From the NCBI GenBank assembly GCA_964639255.1, contig CAZXDP010000037.1, positions 1 to 26,263 on the forward strand: DNA of 26,263 nucleotides, given 5' to 3'. Origin of the DNA: NZQO01 sp964639255 (GTDB taxonomy: Bacteria > Bacteroidota > Bacteroidia > Flavobacteriales > Flavobacteriaceae). This document shows, piece by piece, positions 7,801 to 14,305 of this stretch. Each line of letters opens with the position of its first letter. Within the stretch, counting starts at the first letter, position 1. The notes beneath the pieces were generated by a model. That model was not told the DNA's origin. It searched no databases and worked only from the letters and a program-made list of their open reading frames with translations. A program made the position numbers and the translations under genes.

Positions 7801-10041
7801 ATGAAATACTATATTCTCTTTTTAGTTTGCACACTTCCCATTTTGGGAAATGCACAAATAACAATAGACGGCACCATCTATGATGGAGCCAGTACTGGTG
7901 ATAATACGCCACTGCCCGGAGCGAATGTTTATTGGCAAGGTACGAGCGTTGGCGCAGTTACCAATTTTGATGGAGAGTTCAGCCTGCCGCTTTCCGAAGA
8001 AAGCAAACAACTAATAGTGAGCTATGTGGGTTACAAAACCGATACGTTAACGGTAGTTGGCACGCAGAAAATAACTCATACTTTACAGCCTACTGGCAAT
8101 TTAGATGAGATTACGGTTTCGGCACGAAAGGAAGCGATGTCGCGCTCCTTTTTGCAAGCACAAAACGTAATAAACGTAAGCAGTGACGAGTTGCTAAAGG
8201 CCGCCTGTTGCAACCTTTCAGAAAGTTTTGAGACAAATCCATCCATCGATGTAAATTTTGCCGATGCCGTTACAGGCAATCGTCAAATTAAGATGCTGGG
8301 GCTTACAAGTCCGTACATCCTCATCACCACCGAGAACGTTCCTGCCATTCGTGGGGCAGCACAGGCCTATGGGCTTAGTTTTATTCCTGGAACGTGGGTG
8401 GAGAGCATACAGATTACCAAAGGCGCAGGTAGCGTGATAAACGGTTTTGAGAGTATCGCCGGACAAATAAATACCGAATTCCAAAAGCCCACCAAAGACG
8501 ACAAACTTTTTGTGAACGGTTACGCCGGAATGAACGCCCGTCTTGAACTCAATACCCATGCCAATGTCGAGCTTTCTGAAAAATGGGCCACGGGGCTCTA
8601 TGCTCACGGGAATATGCGGCGGGAAAAGTTCGATATGAACGACGATGGTTTTCTGGATACCCCCCTGGCCGAGCAAATAAACATAATGAACCGTTGGCAA
8701 TACACCGATACCGAAAAAGGGTGGGTAAGTTTTTTGAATTTTCGATTCTTGAACGATGAGAAACAAACCGGGGAAGTAAATTTCAACCCTGAAACAGATT
8801 TCTTTACCAAGAATGCCTGGGGTAGTGAGATCGATACGCGCCGTATCGATGTGTCAGGAAAACTGGGCTATGTCAACCCCGACCTTCCGTGGCGAAGCGC
8901 AGGGCTTCAGCTCGCGTATAGCAACCACAACCAAAATTCCTATTTCGGGTTGCGGCCCTACGCTATTAATCACCAAAGTGTCTTTGCAAGCGCAATGTAC
9001 AACTCGTTAATTGGCGATTCGCGGCATACTTTTACCTCTGGAATTGCCTTTGCGCACGACACCTATGACGAGCGCGTGGAGGGAGCCGATTTTGGCCGTT
9101 CAGAAAATTCAATAGGTGGGTTTTTTGAATATGCCTACGATGATCTGGAAAATCTAACCCTAACCGCGGGGATGCGGATAGATTTCCACAACTTGCTGGG
9201 GACCTTCCTAACGCCACGTTTGCATGGGCGTTACACGCTATGGGAAAAGGGCGTATTGCGCTTTTCTGCCGGCCGCGGCAAGCGAAGTGCCAATATTTTT
9301 GCTGAAAACCAAAGCCTTTTCGCTTCTTCCAGATCAATCGAACTTTTAAACGAGGATGGGCCTATTTATGGATTGGAACCCGAAATTGCCTGGAACTACG
9401 GTCTATCGTTTTTACAGGGCTTTACACTTTTTGGGCGCAAGGGTGAGGTGGCAATCGATTATTACCTTACCGATTTTGAAAATCAGGTGGTGGTCGATTG
9501 GGAAGATCCTACCGCCATTCGGTTCTATAATTTAGAAGGAGAGAGTTTCGCCAACAGCTTTCAGGCAGAATTAAGTTTCAATCTGTTCGAGCGTTTCGAC
9601 ATACGCGCTGCCTATAAATATTACGATGTACAAACCGATTTTCTTTCAGGTAGAAAAATGCATCCGCTTACGCCAGACCATCGTTTCTTCGGAAACCTTG
9701 CTTACGAAACGAAGCTGTCTGAGAAGCAGTCGCAATGGAAATTCGATGCAACCTATAACTGGCTTTCTTCGCAACGGTTCCCTTCCACTGAAACAAACCC
9801 CGAAATTTATCAGTTAGGGGAAGAATCGCCCAGTGTGGGAACAATCAACGCGCAGATAACGAGAGTGTTTTCACCGGCGTTCGAAATATACGTTGGTGGG
9901 GAAAACATAGGTAATTTTACGCAGAACGATCCTATTGTAGCAGCCAACGATCCTTTTGGGCCCTTTTTTGACACTAATTACGTTTATGGCCCCATCTTTG
10001 GAAGCATGTACTACGCCGGTTTCCGGTATCGATTGAACTAA
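7801..10041 (+). CDS. TonB-dependent outer-membrane receptor, probable copper uptake
   Basis: A signal peptide (residues 1-19, MKYYILFLVC to GNAQ) precedes a carboxypeptidase-regulatory-like domain (about 20-98). A plug follows (about 110-225, with SPYILITTENVPAIRG and ITKGAGSVINGFESIAGQIN), then a 22-strand-type barrel to residue 746. An in-frame reading from 7687 lies inside the previous gene, so the ATG at 7801, 5 bases after that gene, is chosen. The plug has an unusual vicinal Cys136-Cys137 in LLKAACCNLSESFETNPS, which could be a metal site. It lacks a SusD partner, so glycan uptake is unlikely. Placed between two HMA genes, it probably imports copper or a copper complex. Substrate is inferred from context. 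Confidence 0.9.
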   Translation: MKYYILFLVCTLPILGNAQITIDGTIYDGASTGDNTPLPGANVYWQGTSVGAVTNFDGEFSLPLSEESKQLIVSYVGYKTDTLTVVGTQKITHTLQPTGNLDEITVSARKEAMSRSFLQAQNVINVSSDELLKAACCNLSESFETNPSIDVNFADAVTGNRQIKMLGLTSPYILITTENVPAIRGAAQAYGLSFIPGTWVESIQITKGAGSVINGFESIAGQINTEFQKPTKDDKLFVNGYAGMNARLELNTHANVELSEKWATGLYAHGNMRREKFDMNDDGFLDTPLAEQINIMNRWQYTDTEKGWVSFLNFRFLNDEKQTGEVNFNPETDFFTKNAWGSEIDTRRIDVSGKLGYVNPDLPWRSAGLQLAYSNHNQNSYFGLRPYAINHQSVFASAMYNSLIGDSRHTFTSGIAFAHDTYDERVEGADFGRSENSIGGFFEYAYDDLENLTLTAGMRIDFHNLLGTFLTPRLHGRYTLWEKGVLRFSAGRGKRSANIFAENQSLFASSRSIELLNEDGPIYGLEPEIAWNYGLSFLQGFTLFGRKGEVAIDYYLTDFENQVVVDWEDPTAIRFYNLEGESFANSFQAELSFNLFERFDIRAAYKYYDVQTDFLSGRKMHPLTPDHRFFGNLAYETKLSEKQSQWKFDATYNWLSSQRFPSTETNPEIYQLGEESPSVGTINAQITRVFSPAFEIYVGGENIGNFTQNDPIVAANDPFGPFFDTNYVYGPIFGSMYYAGFRYRLN

Positions 10042-10066
10042 ACTTAAAATCTAATATCTTTATACT

Positions 10067-10435
10067 ATGAAACGTTTAATTCTTATTTGTTTTGCCCTTT
10101 TACTGGGCGGCTTTGCGCAAGCACAGAACAAAAATGCGAAAGTTGCCTTTCAGGTAGATGGAGTTTGCGGTATGTGCCAAGAACGTATTGAGAAAGCTGC
10201 CATTCGTACCAAAGGAGTTAAAAGTGCCAGTTGGAATGTGCATACCCACTATTTGAGTATTATCTATGACGAGCGAAAAGCCACGCTAGAGGATATTCAC
10301 CAAAGTATAGCCGATGTAGGTCACGACACTGAGTTGATAACCGCGACGGAAGAGGCTTACAACAGCGTGCATCCGTGCTGCCGGTACCGCGACGAGGACG
10401 TGAAGAAAGACCACGAGGAAAAAGACGGCAATTAG
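10067..10435 (+). CDS. Secreted heavy-metal-associated (HMA) domain protein
   Basis: The 122-residue protein has a signal peptide (1-19, ending FAQAQ), then an HMA fold (about 24-92). Its metal loop reads DGVCGMCQERIEKAA, with Cys34 and Cys37. The C-terminal tail has HPCCRYRDED (His102, Cys104, Cys105) and is rich in Lys, Asp, Glu and His. It is probably a periplasmic copper carrier. Two Cys sites on one small protein could pass a metal ion between them or to the neighbouring receptor and membrane protein. It begins 25 bases after the TonB receptor gene and is likely in the same operon. A weak TATCTTTA box in the gap might add an internal promoter. Confidence 0.87.
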   Translation: MKRLILICFALLLGGFAQAQNKNAKVAFQVDGVCGMCQERIEKAAIRTKGVKSASWNVHTHYLSIIYDERKATLEDIHQSIADVGHDTELITATEEAYNSVHPCCRYRDEDVKKDHEEKDGN

Positions 10436-10560
10436 CAAAAGGGTAGTCCCATACTGATTGTTGGGAAGATTAAGATTTTCACAATAGTTTTTGCCATTTC
10501 TTTGGGATTTCGGTAGGTAAAGATTTCCTATTTTCAGTTTGAATCTTAAAACCGAATATC

Positions 10561-11307
10561 ATGAAGAAGGTACTCTTTAGCATGGCAGCCCTATTTTTAA
10601 TGGGTTGTGCTTCTACCATAGATCGAGCCGTGGTTAATGCCATTTCGGCTCCAAAATCTGAATTGAAGGCTGGTAGTATTTCTATGCAAATGCCGAACGA
10701 TCCACATATGTTGATGACACGGCATCAACCGGCCCAACCTGGAGATCAGGCTCGCGCCGATAGCTTGGCAGCAGCGGTTGAAAGGGGTATTGAACGGTTT
10801 AAAGATCTTAAGGTGGCCCAAGCCGAAGGGTATCAGTTCTTTCCGCCCAATCCGCCGCAACATTTGCAAATCGTACATTTGGTACATCGTAAGTATTCTG
10901 AAGATGAAGTTGACGGTTTCAATGCCAACAAACCTGGCTCCCTGCTCTATGAACGTTCTGGGGATGGATGGCGTTTGGTGGGCGCTATGATTACCGCTCC
11001 GGTAGATGCGACTCCGCAACAGTTAGACGATAGGGCGCCGCTTTCGGTAACTCAATGGCACCTGCACCAAGATATTTGTGTTCCGAAACCCATATGGGAC
11101 GAGCAAGCGTGGGCCCGAACGGGCACTGACGGTAAACCCCTTTTTGGACCCGAAGGTACCATAGCTAGCAAAGCGGAATGCAAAGAGGCCAACGGTAGGT
11201 TTATGCCGGTAGTTTTTGGGTGGATGACCCACGCCTATGTTTTTGCTCCCAATCCGTCAGATCTTTGGAACCAGCACTATGGCCATGGAAATGGCCACGG
11301 ACATTGA
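10561..11307 (+). CDS. Putative metal-binding lipoprotein with WHLH motif and His-rich tail
   Basis: The 248-residue protein has a lipoprotein signal with lipobox FLMGC (Cys16). The body resembles a widespread exported family of unknown function: a helix with KVAQAEGYQFF (about 84-94), His-rich HLQIVHLVHRKY (101-112), SLLYERSGDGWRLVGAM (127-143), and the conserved WHLHQDIC (166-173). Cys207 and MTHAYVF (222-228) follow. The last ten residues, HYGHGNGHGH, hold four histidines. These His and Cys groups suggest binding of Cu or another soft metal, consistent with the neighbours. I do not recognise a named function. It stands alone, 125 bases after the HMA gene. Some similarity of its upstream region to that of the copper-storage gene is weak. 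Confidence 0.72.
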   Translation: MKKVLFSMAALFLMGCASTIDRAVVNAISAPKSELKAGSISMQMPNDPHMLMTRHQPAQPGDQARADSLAAAVERGIERFKDLKVAQAEGYQFFPPNPPQHLQIVHLVHRKYSEDEVDGFNANKPGSLLYERSGDGWRLVGAMITAPVDATPQQLDDRAPLSVTQWHLHQDICVPKPIWDEQAWARTGTDGKPLFGPEGTIASKAECKEANGRFMPVVFGWMTHAYVFAPNPSDLWNQHYGHGNGHGH

Positions 11308-11427
11308 TTCTTATGTATTTTTTATGCTTGAAAAAATTAACAAAAAAATTGAAGAAAATCTAACGCCTCGGTGTTTAGAGTATCAATTTAAGAAGTACAT
11401 TTACACTATTCTTAAATAAGGATAATT

Positions 11428-11526
11428 ATGGCAACACCAAAGTCGAACAACAAGCCTTCAGCTTCAAAAGCACAGCCTAAACAGGCTGCCAAGAAGGCTC
11501 CACAGACTGCTTCAAAGAAGAAGTAA
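11428..11526 (+). CDS. Small Lys/Ala/Pro-rich basic peptide (32 aa)
   Basis: The ATG at 11428 opens a 32-codon frame ending at TAA 11526. The peptide starts MATPKSNNKPSASK and ends TASKKK. It holds 9 Lys, 7 Ala and 4 Pro, with no Asp or Glu, no aromatic residues and no Cys. That makes it strongly basic and probably disordered, like histone H1 or AlgP-type tails. GGATAA, 4-9 bases before the ATG, is a weak ribosome-site candidate. A strong terminator lies 55 bases after the stop, which supports a real single-gene transcript. It may bind nucleic acid. The similar Lys/Ala/Pro tail of TopA in this window is a precedent for such sequence. It has no obvious link to copper. Confidence 0.55.
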   Translation: MATPKSNNKPSASKAQPKQAAKKAPQTASKKK

Positions 11527-11580
11527 TTTGTGCCAGGTCTATTTCGTATAGACCCTCTATTTCGAACCCATCAAAAAACG

Positions 11581-11613
11581 AACCCGTTGTCTAATTAGGC
11601 AACGGGTTTTTTA
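11581..11613 (+). terminator. Intrinsic terminator after the small basic peptide gene
   Basis: A perfect 9-bp stem, AACCCGTTG with CAACGGGTT, around a 10-base loop is followed by TTTTTT-rich sequence. Confidence 0.85.
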
Positions 11614-11644
11614 TGTTTTATGGGCCTGATTTTAAAATTTCCTT

Positions 11645-11659
11645 GGGAAAGGTTTTCCC
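11645..11659 (+). promoter_or_regulatory. Inverted repeat upstream of the copper-storage gene, possible operator
   Basis: GGGAAA-GGT-TTTCCC is a perfect 6-3-6 inverted repeat. It lies 10 bases before a TATCTTTT box (11670-11677) that resembles the -7 element, and 47 bases before the ATG. That spacing would let a bound regulator block or stimulate RNA polymerase. The regulator is unknown. Confidence 0.35.
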
Positions 11660-11706
11660 TGGTAATGGCTATCTTTTTTACTTAATAACCTTAAAACTAT
11701 GAAATT

Positions 11707-12027
11707 ATGAAAAATAAAAGCTTAATGAACGCCTTGGGCAATTGCATTACCCACTGTAATTACTGTGCCGACGCCTGTTTAGAGGAAGAGAACCTGAAAA
11801 TGATGGTTTCTTGCATACGGTTAGACCGTGTCTGCGCCGAAGTGTGCAGTACCTTACACCAAATTCTTGCAACGCGTTACGACGATGTAGACGATTTGGT
11901 TCGATACTGCATGAAAGTATGTGAGGCCTGTGCACAAGAGTGCGAAAAACATGAACATGACCATTGTGAAGAATGCGCCAAGGCCTGTAGAGACTGCGCC
12001 GAAGCATGCCGCGCGTATCTTGCATAA
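11707..12027 (+). CDS. Four-helix bundle copper-binding (copper-storage, Csp-type) protein
   Basis: The 106-residue protein has 16 cysteines, at 13, 17, 20, 24, 36, 43, 47, 68, 72, 75, 79, 87, 90, 94, 97 and 101. They occur mostly in CxxC and CxxxC spacings that line the inside of helices. This is the pattern of the DUF326/Csp family, whose tetramers hold many Cu(I) ions in the core of four-helix bundles. There is no signal peptide, so it is the cytosolic kind, comparable to Csp3. The loop KHEHDHC (81-87) is rich in His and may be an entry site. It closes the copper-related run and ends at a strong bidirectional terminator facing groEL. Confidence 0.92.
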   Translation: MKNKSLMNALGNCITHCNYCADACLEEENLKMMVSCIRLDRVCAEVCSTLHQILATRYDDVDDLVRYCMKVCEACAQECEKHEHDHCEECAKACRDCAEACRAYLA

Positions 12028-12030
12028 AAA

Positions 12031-12061
12031 AAACCGCTGGGATGTTTCATCCCAGCGGTTT
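12031..12061. terminator. Bidirectional intrinsic terminator between the copper-storage gene and groEL
   Basis: A perfect 14-bp stem, AAACCGCTGGGATG with CATCCCAGCGGTTT, surrounds a TTT triloop. It is flanked by A and T runs on both sides, so it can stop transcription from both convergent genes. Confidence 0.95.
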
Positions 12062-12084
12062 TTATAAACTATTACGAATGTTTG

Positions 12085-13719
12085 TTACATCATTCCTGGC
12101 ATTCCGCCGCCCATAGGAGGCATTCCTCCACCGGCATTCTCTTCCTTGATATCTACCAAGGCGCATTCGGTGGTGAGGATCATACCCGCTACCGAAGCAG
12201 CATTCTCTAATGCAATTCGTGTTACCTTCTTAGGATCGATGATACCTTCCTTCAGCATATCTACATACTTCTCATTTTTAGCGTCGTATCCGTAGTTCTG
12301 CTTGCCTTCCAATACCTTGTTGATTACTACTGAACCTTCTCCGCCGGCGTTCTCAACGATAGTACGTAAGGGTGATTCTATGGCTTTGGAAATAATCTTG
12401 ATACCGGTAGACTCGTCTAACGTCTCGGTAGTTAATTTTTCCAATTTAGATTGTGCCCGTACAAAGGCCACACCGCCTCCGGCCACGATACCTTCCTCTA
12501 CGGCGGCTCGTGTGGCGTGAAGGGCATCGTCTACGCGATCTTTCTTCTCCTTCATTTCCACTTCAGAAGCAGCTCCTACATAAAGTACAGCTACACCTCC
12601 CGCCAGCTTGGCAAGTCGCTCTTGCAGCTTTTCCTTGTCATAATCGCTGGTGGTGGTTTCAATCTGTGCTTTGATTTGGTTTACGCGCGCCTTGATATCG
12701 CTCTTGTTACCAGCACCGTTCACTACGGTAGTGTTATCTTTGTCGATAGTCACTGTCTCTGCAGAACCGAGCATATCCACGGTCGCATTTTCCAAGGTGA
12801 ATCCGCGCTCTTCAGAAATAACGGTTCCGCCGGTTAGCACGGCGATATCTTCTAGCATAGCCTTACGACGGTCTCCAAATCCAGGAGCTTTTACAGCTGC
12901 GATTTTAAGACTTCCGCGAAGTTTGTTCACCACAAGGGTGGCAAGTGCTTCTCCCTCCACATCTTCTGCAATAATCAATAATGATTTTCCTTGCTGGGCC
13001 ACGGGCTCAAGCACGGGCAGCAAATCCTTCATATTGCTTATTTTCTTATCGTAAAGCAAGATCATTGGATTCTCCAACTCGGTTTGCATTTTCTCGCTAT
13101 CGGTTACGAAGTAAGGGGAGAGGTACCCACGGTCAAATTGCATTCCTTCTACCACATCTACATAGGTCTCAGTTCCCTTGGCCTCTTCAACGGTGATAAC
13201 ACCTTCTTTTCCTACCTTATCGAAAGCCTTTGCGATAAGCTCGCCAATTTGGTCGTCGTTGTTGGCAGAAATAGATGCTACCTGCTTGATTTTATCGCTA
13301 GAATTGCCCACTTTGGTAGCCTGTTTCTCAAGGTCCTTAACAATGGCCTCGACAGCCTTGTCGATACCTTTTTTAAGATCCATTGGATTTGCACCGGCAG
13401 CCACGTTTTTCAATCCTTCTTTTACGATGGCCTGCGCTAATACGGTGGCGGTAGTGGTACCGTCACCAGCAAGGTCATTGGTCTTGGAGGCAACTTCCTT
13501 CACCATTTGGGCACCCATATTTTCGAGGGCGTCTTCAAGCTCAATTTCTTTAGCTACCGATACGCCGTCCTTAGTTACTTGGGGAGCGCCAAACGACTTG
13601 CTGATAATTACGTTACGGCCTTTTGGGCCCAAGGTTACTTTTACTGCATTTGCAAGCGCATCGACACCGCGCTTGATCGCGTCGCGTGCTTCTACGTCAA
13701 ATTTTATGTCTTTTGCCAT
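12085..13719 (-). CDS. groEL: Chaperonin GroEL (Hsp60)
   Basis: The 544-residue protein is a full-length GroEL. Visible hallmarks are VTLGPKGRNVIISKSFG near the N-terminus (about 27-43), the ATPase loop AGDGTTTATVLAQAI (about 85-99), GGVAVLYVGAASEVEMKEKKDR (about 373-394), EEGIVAGGGVAF (about 407-418) and the flexible C-terminal GGM-type tail ending GGGMPGMM. It assembles into double 7-mer rings that fold proteins with GroES. It lies 123 bases after groES on the same strand. That is unusually far for this pair, and the gap holds a hairpin and a 16-base homopolymer. Transcription ends at the shared terminator at 12031-12061. Confidence 0.99.
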   Translation of the reverse strand: MAKDIKFDVEARDAIKRGVDALANAVKVTLGPKGRNVIISKSFGAPQVTKDGVSVAKEIELEDALENMGAQMVKEVASKTNDLAGDGTTTATVLAQAIVKEGLKNVAAGANPMDLKKGIDKAVEAIVKDLEKQATKVGNSSDKIKQVASISANNDDQIGELIAKAFDKVGKEGVITVEEAKGTETYVDVVEGMQFDRGYLSPYFVTDSEKMQTELENPMILLYDKKISNMKDLLPVLEPVAQQGKSLLIIAEDVEGEALATLVVNKLRGSLKIAAVKAPGFGDRRKAMLEDIAVLTGGTVISEERGFTLENATVDMLGSAETVTIDKDNTTVVNGAGNKSDIKARVNQIKAQIETTTSDYDKEKLQERLAKLAGGVAVLYVGAASEVEMKEKKDRVDDALHATRAAVEEGIVAGGGVAFVRAQSKLEKLTTETLDESTGIKIISKAIESPLRTIVENAGGEGSVVINKVLEGKQNYGYDAKNEKYVDMLKEGIIDPKKVTRIALENAASVAGMILTTECALVDIKEENAGGGMPPMGGGMPGMM

Positions 13720-13780
13720 TTTTTTTAGCTTTTTTGCTTTATGCGAAAGGCCTTAGAACCTTTGCATAGAGCGGTTAATG

Positions 13781-13796
13781 TTTTTTTTTTTTTTTT
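13781..13796. repeat. 16-base T homopolymer in the groES-groEL gap
   Basis: Sixteen consecutive T's on the plus strand (A16 in the mRNA sense) lie 62 bases upstream of the groEL start. The tract could slip in replication or transcription, or the base count may be a sequencing error. Confidence 0.9.
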
Positions 13797-13808
13797 GAAT
13801 AATGGAAT

Positions 13809-13842
13809 AAAAAAATTCCTATTTCACCAAGGTGAACGGAAT
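13809..13842 (-). terminator. Terminator-like hairpin / attenuator between groES and groEL
   Basis: On the minus strand, ATTCC-G-TTCACC-TT-GGTGAA-ATA-GGAAT starts within the groES stop codon and is followed by seven T's. The two stems are 5 and 6 bp. It may end part of the transcripts after groES, so that groES is made in excess, or it may be an mRNA processing site. The short 2-base loop weakens the case. Confidence 0.55.
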
Positions 13843-14118
13843 TTAGATAATTGCGAGAATATCGTCTTCGCGCATAATGAGGTAGTCTTTACCTTCAAAC
13901 TTAAGCTCGGTGCCGGAGTATTTTCCGTAGAGGACGGTATCGCCCTTTTTTACGGTCATTTCGTGGTCTTTCTTTCCTTTGCCCACGGCTACCACGGTTC
14001 CCTGCTGCGGTTTTTCCTTTGCCGAATCTGGAATAATGATACCGCTAGCGGTCTTGGTCTCGGCCTTTTGCGGCTCGACCAGCACTCTGTCTGAAAGTGG
14101 TTGGATTTTTACTGCCAT
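13843..14118 (-). CDS. groES: Co-chaperonin GroES (Hsp10)
   Basis: The 91-residue protein caps GroEL. It shows the usual IQPLSDRVLVEP opening, the mobile loop KTASGIIIPDSAKEKPQQGTVVAVG (about 22-46), and the ends GDTVLYGKYSGTE and IMREDDILAII. A longer reading would begin with TTG at 14124, but the ATG at 14118 gives MAVKIQPL, the normal family start, so it is preferred. A sigma-54 type promoter lies 55 bases upstream. No TAnnTTTG box was found in the leader, and no CIRCE element. It is first in the groES-groEL unit. Confidence 0.98.
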   Translation of the reverse strand: MAVKIQPLSDRVLVEPQKAETKTASGIIIPDSAKEKPQQGTVVAVGKGKKDHEMTVKKGDTVLYGKYSGTELKFEGKDYLIMREDDILAII

Positions 14119-14172
14119 TTTCAATCTATTTTTAGTTGTTATTATTGTTTAAAACGTTCGGTTGGCATGTAG

Positions 14173-14187
14173 GCAGAAAGTGTGCCA
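14173..14187 (-). promoter_or_regulatory. Putative sigma-54 (-24/-12) promoter of groES-groEL
   Basis: On the minus strand, TGGCACACTTTCTGC has the conserved GG and GC exactly 10 bases apart, and TGGCAC is identical to the -24 consensus. The -12 part is CTGC against TTGC. The expected start of transcription is near 14161, giving a leader of about 43 nt before the groES ATG. A sigma-54 activator is encoded at 17976-19253. Confidence 0.65.
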
Positions 14188-14198
14188 TGGGCGGAAAC

Positions 14199-14235
14199 CT
14201 GACAACGTTGGGAATTAAAAATGCCAGCTTGTCAG
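14199..14235. promoter_or_regulatory. Inverted repeat CTGACA...TGTCAG upstream of the groES promoter
   Basis: CTGACA at 14199-14204 and TGTCAG at 14230-14235 form an inverted repeat with a 25-base spacer. It starts 12 bases upstream of the -24 element. It may bind the sigma-54 activator or another regulator. The outer copy overlaps the hairpin loop at 14222-14244, so chance cannot be excluded. Confidence 0.3.
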
Positions 14236-14244
14236 AAGCTGGCA
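14217..14244 (-). terminator. Hairpin with T-run upstream of groES, probable terminator
   Basis: On the minus strand, TGCCAGCTT and AAGCTGGCA form a perfect 9-bp stem with a 5-base loop, followed by TTTTTAATT. It would end read-through from the module at 14306-15994 before the groES promoter. The second arm contains TGGCA, so a regulatory role is also possible. Confidence 0.6.
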
Positions 14245-14300
14245 ATGGCTTTGGAATATTTGTCGGGATCGCCCTCACCGTTCGTTATGGCAGTGGTGCC
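14232..14300 (-). pseudogene. Possible C-terminal remnant of a lost gene
   Basis: Between the beta-barrel gene and groES, one minus-strand frame reads 22 codons to a TGA with no start codon. It ends GDPDKYSKAIASF. Third codon positions favour C and G, unlike the AT-rich gene just upstream, and the stop falls in the loop of the hairpin at 14222-14244, as at many gene ends. This suggests the tail of an older gene cut off when the AT-rich module arrived. The stretch is short and could be chance. Confidence 0.25.
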
Positions 14301-14305
14301 TTTTT

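Noticed and set aside
8218..8766. Minus-strand reading frame of 182 codons
   Set aside because: It lies fully inside the TonB receptor gene on the other strand, and its product has no domain or signal.
11237..11419. Plus-strand reading frame of 60 codons overlapping the end of the WHLH lipoprotein gene
   Set aside because: Its first part is an out-of-frame copy of the lipoprotein gene end, and the rest is AT-rich spacer with no clear start or family.
13178..13756. Plus-strand reading frame of 192 codons opposite groEL
   Set aside because: It is Ser/Ala-rich antisense sequence, typical of shadows of groEL, and several overlapping frames occur in the same place.
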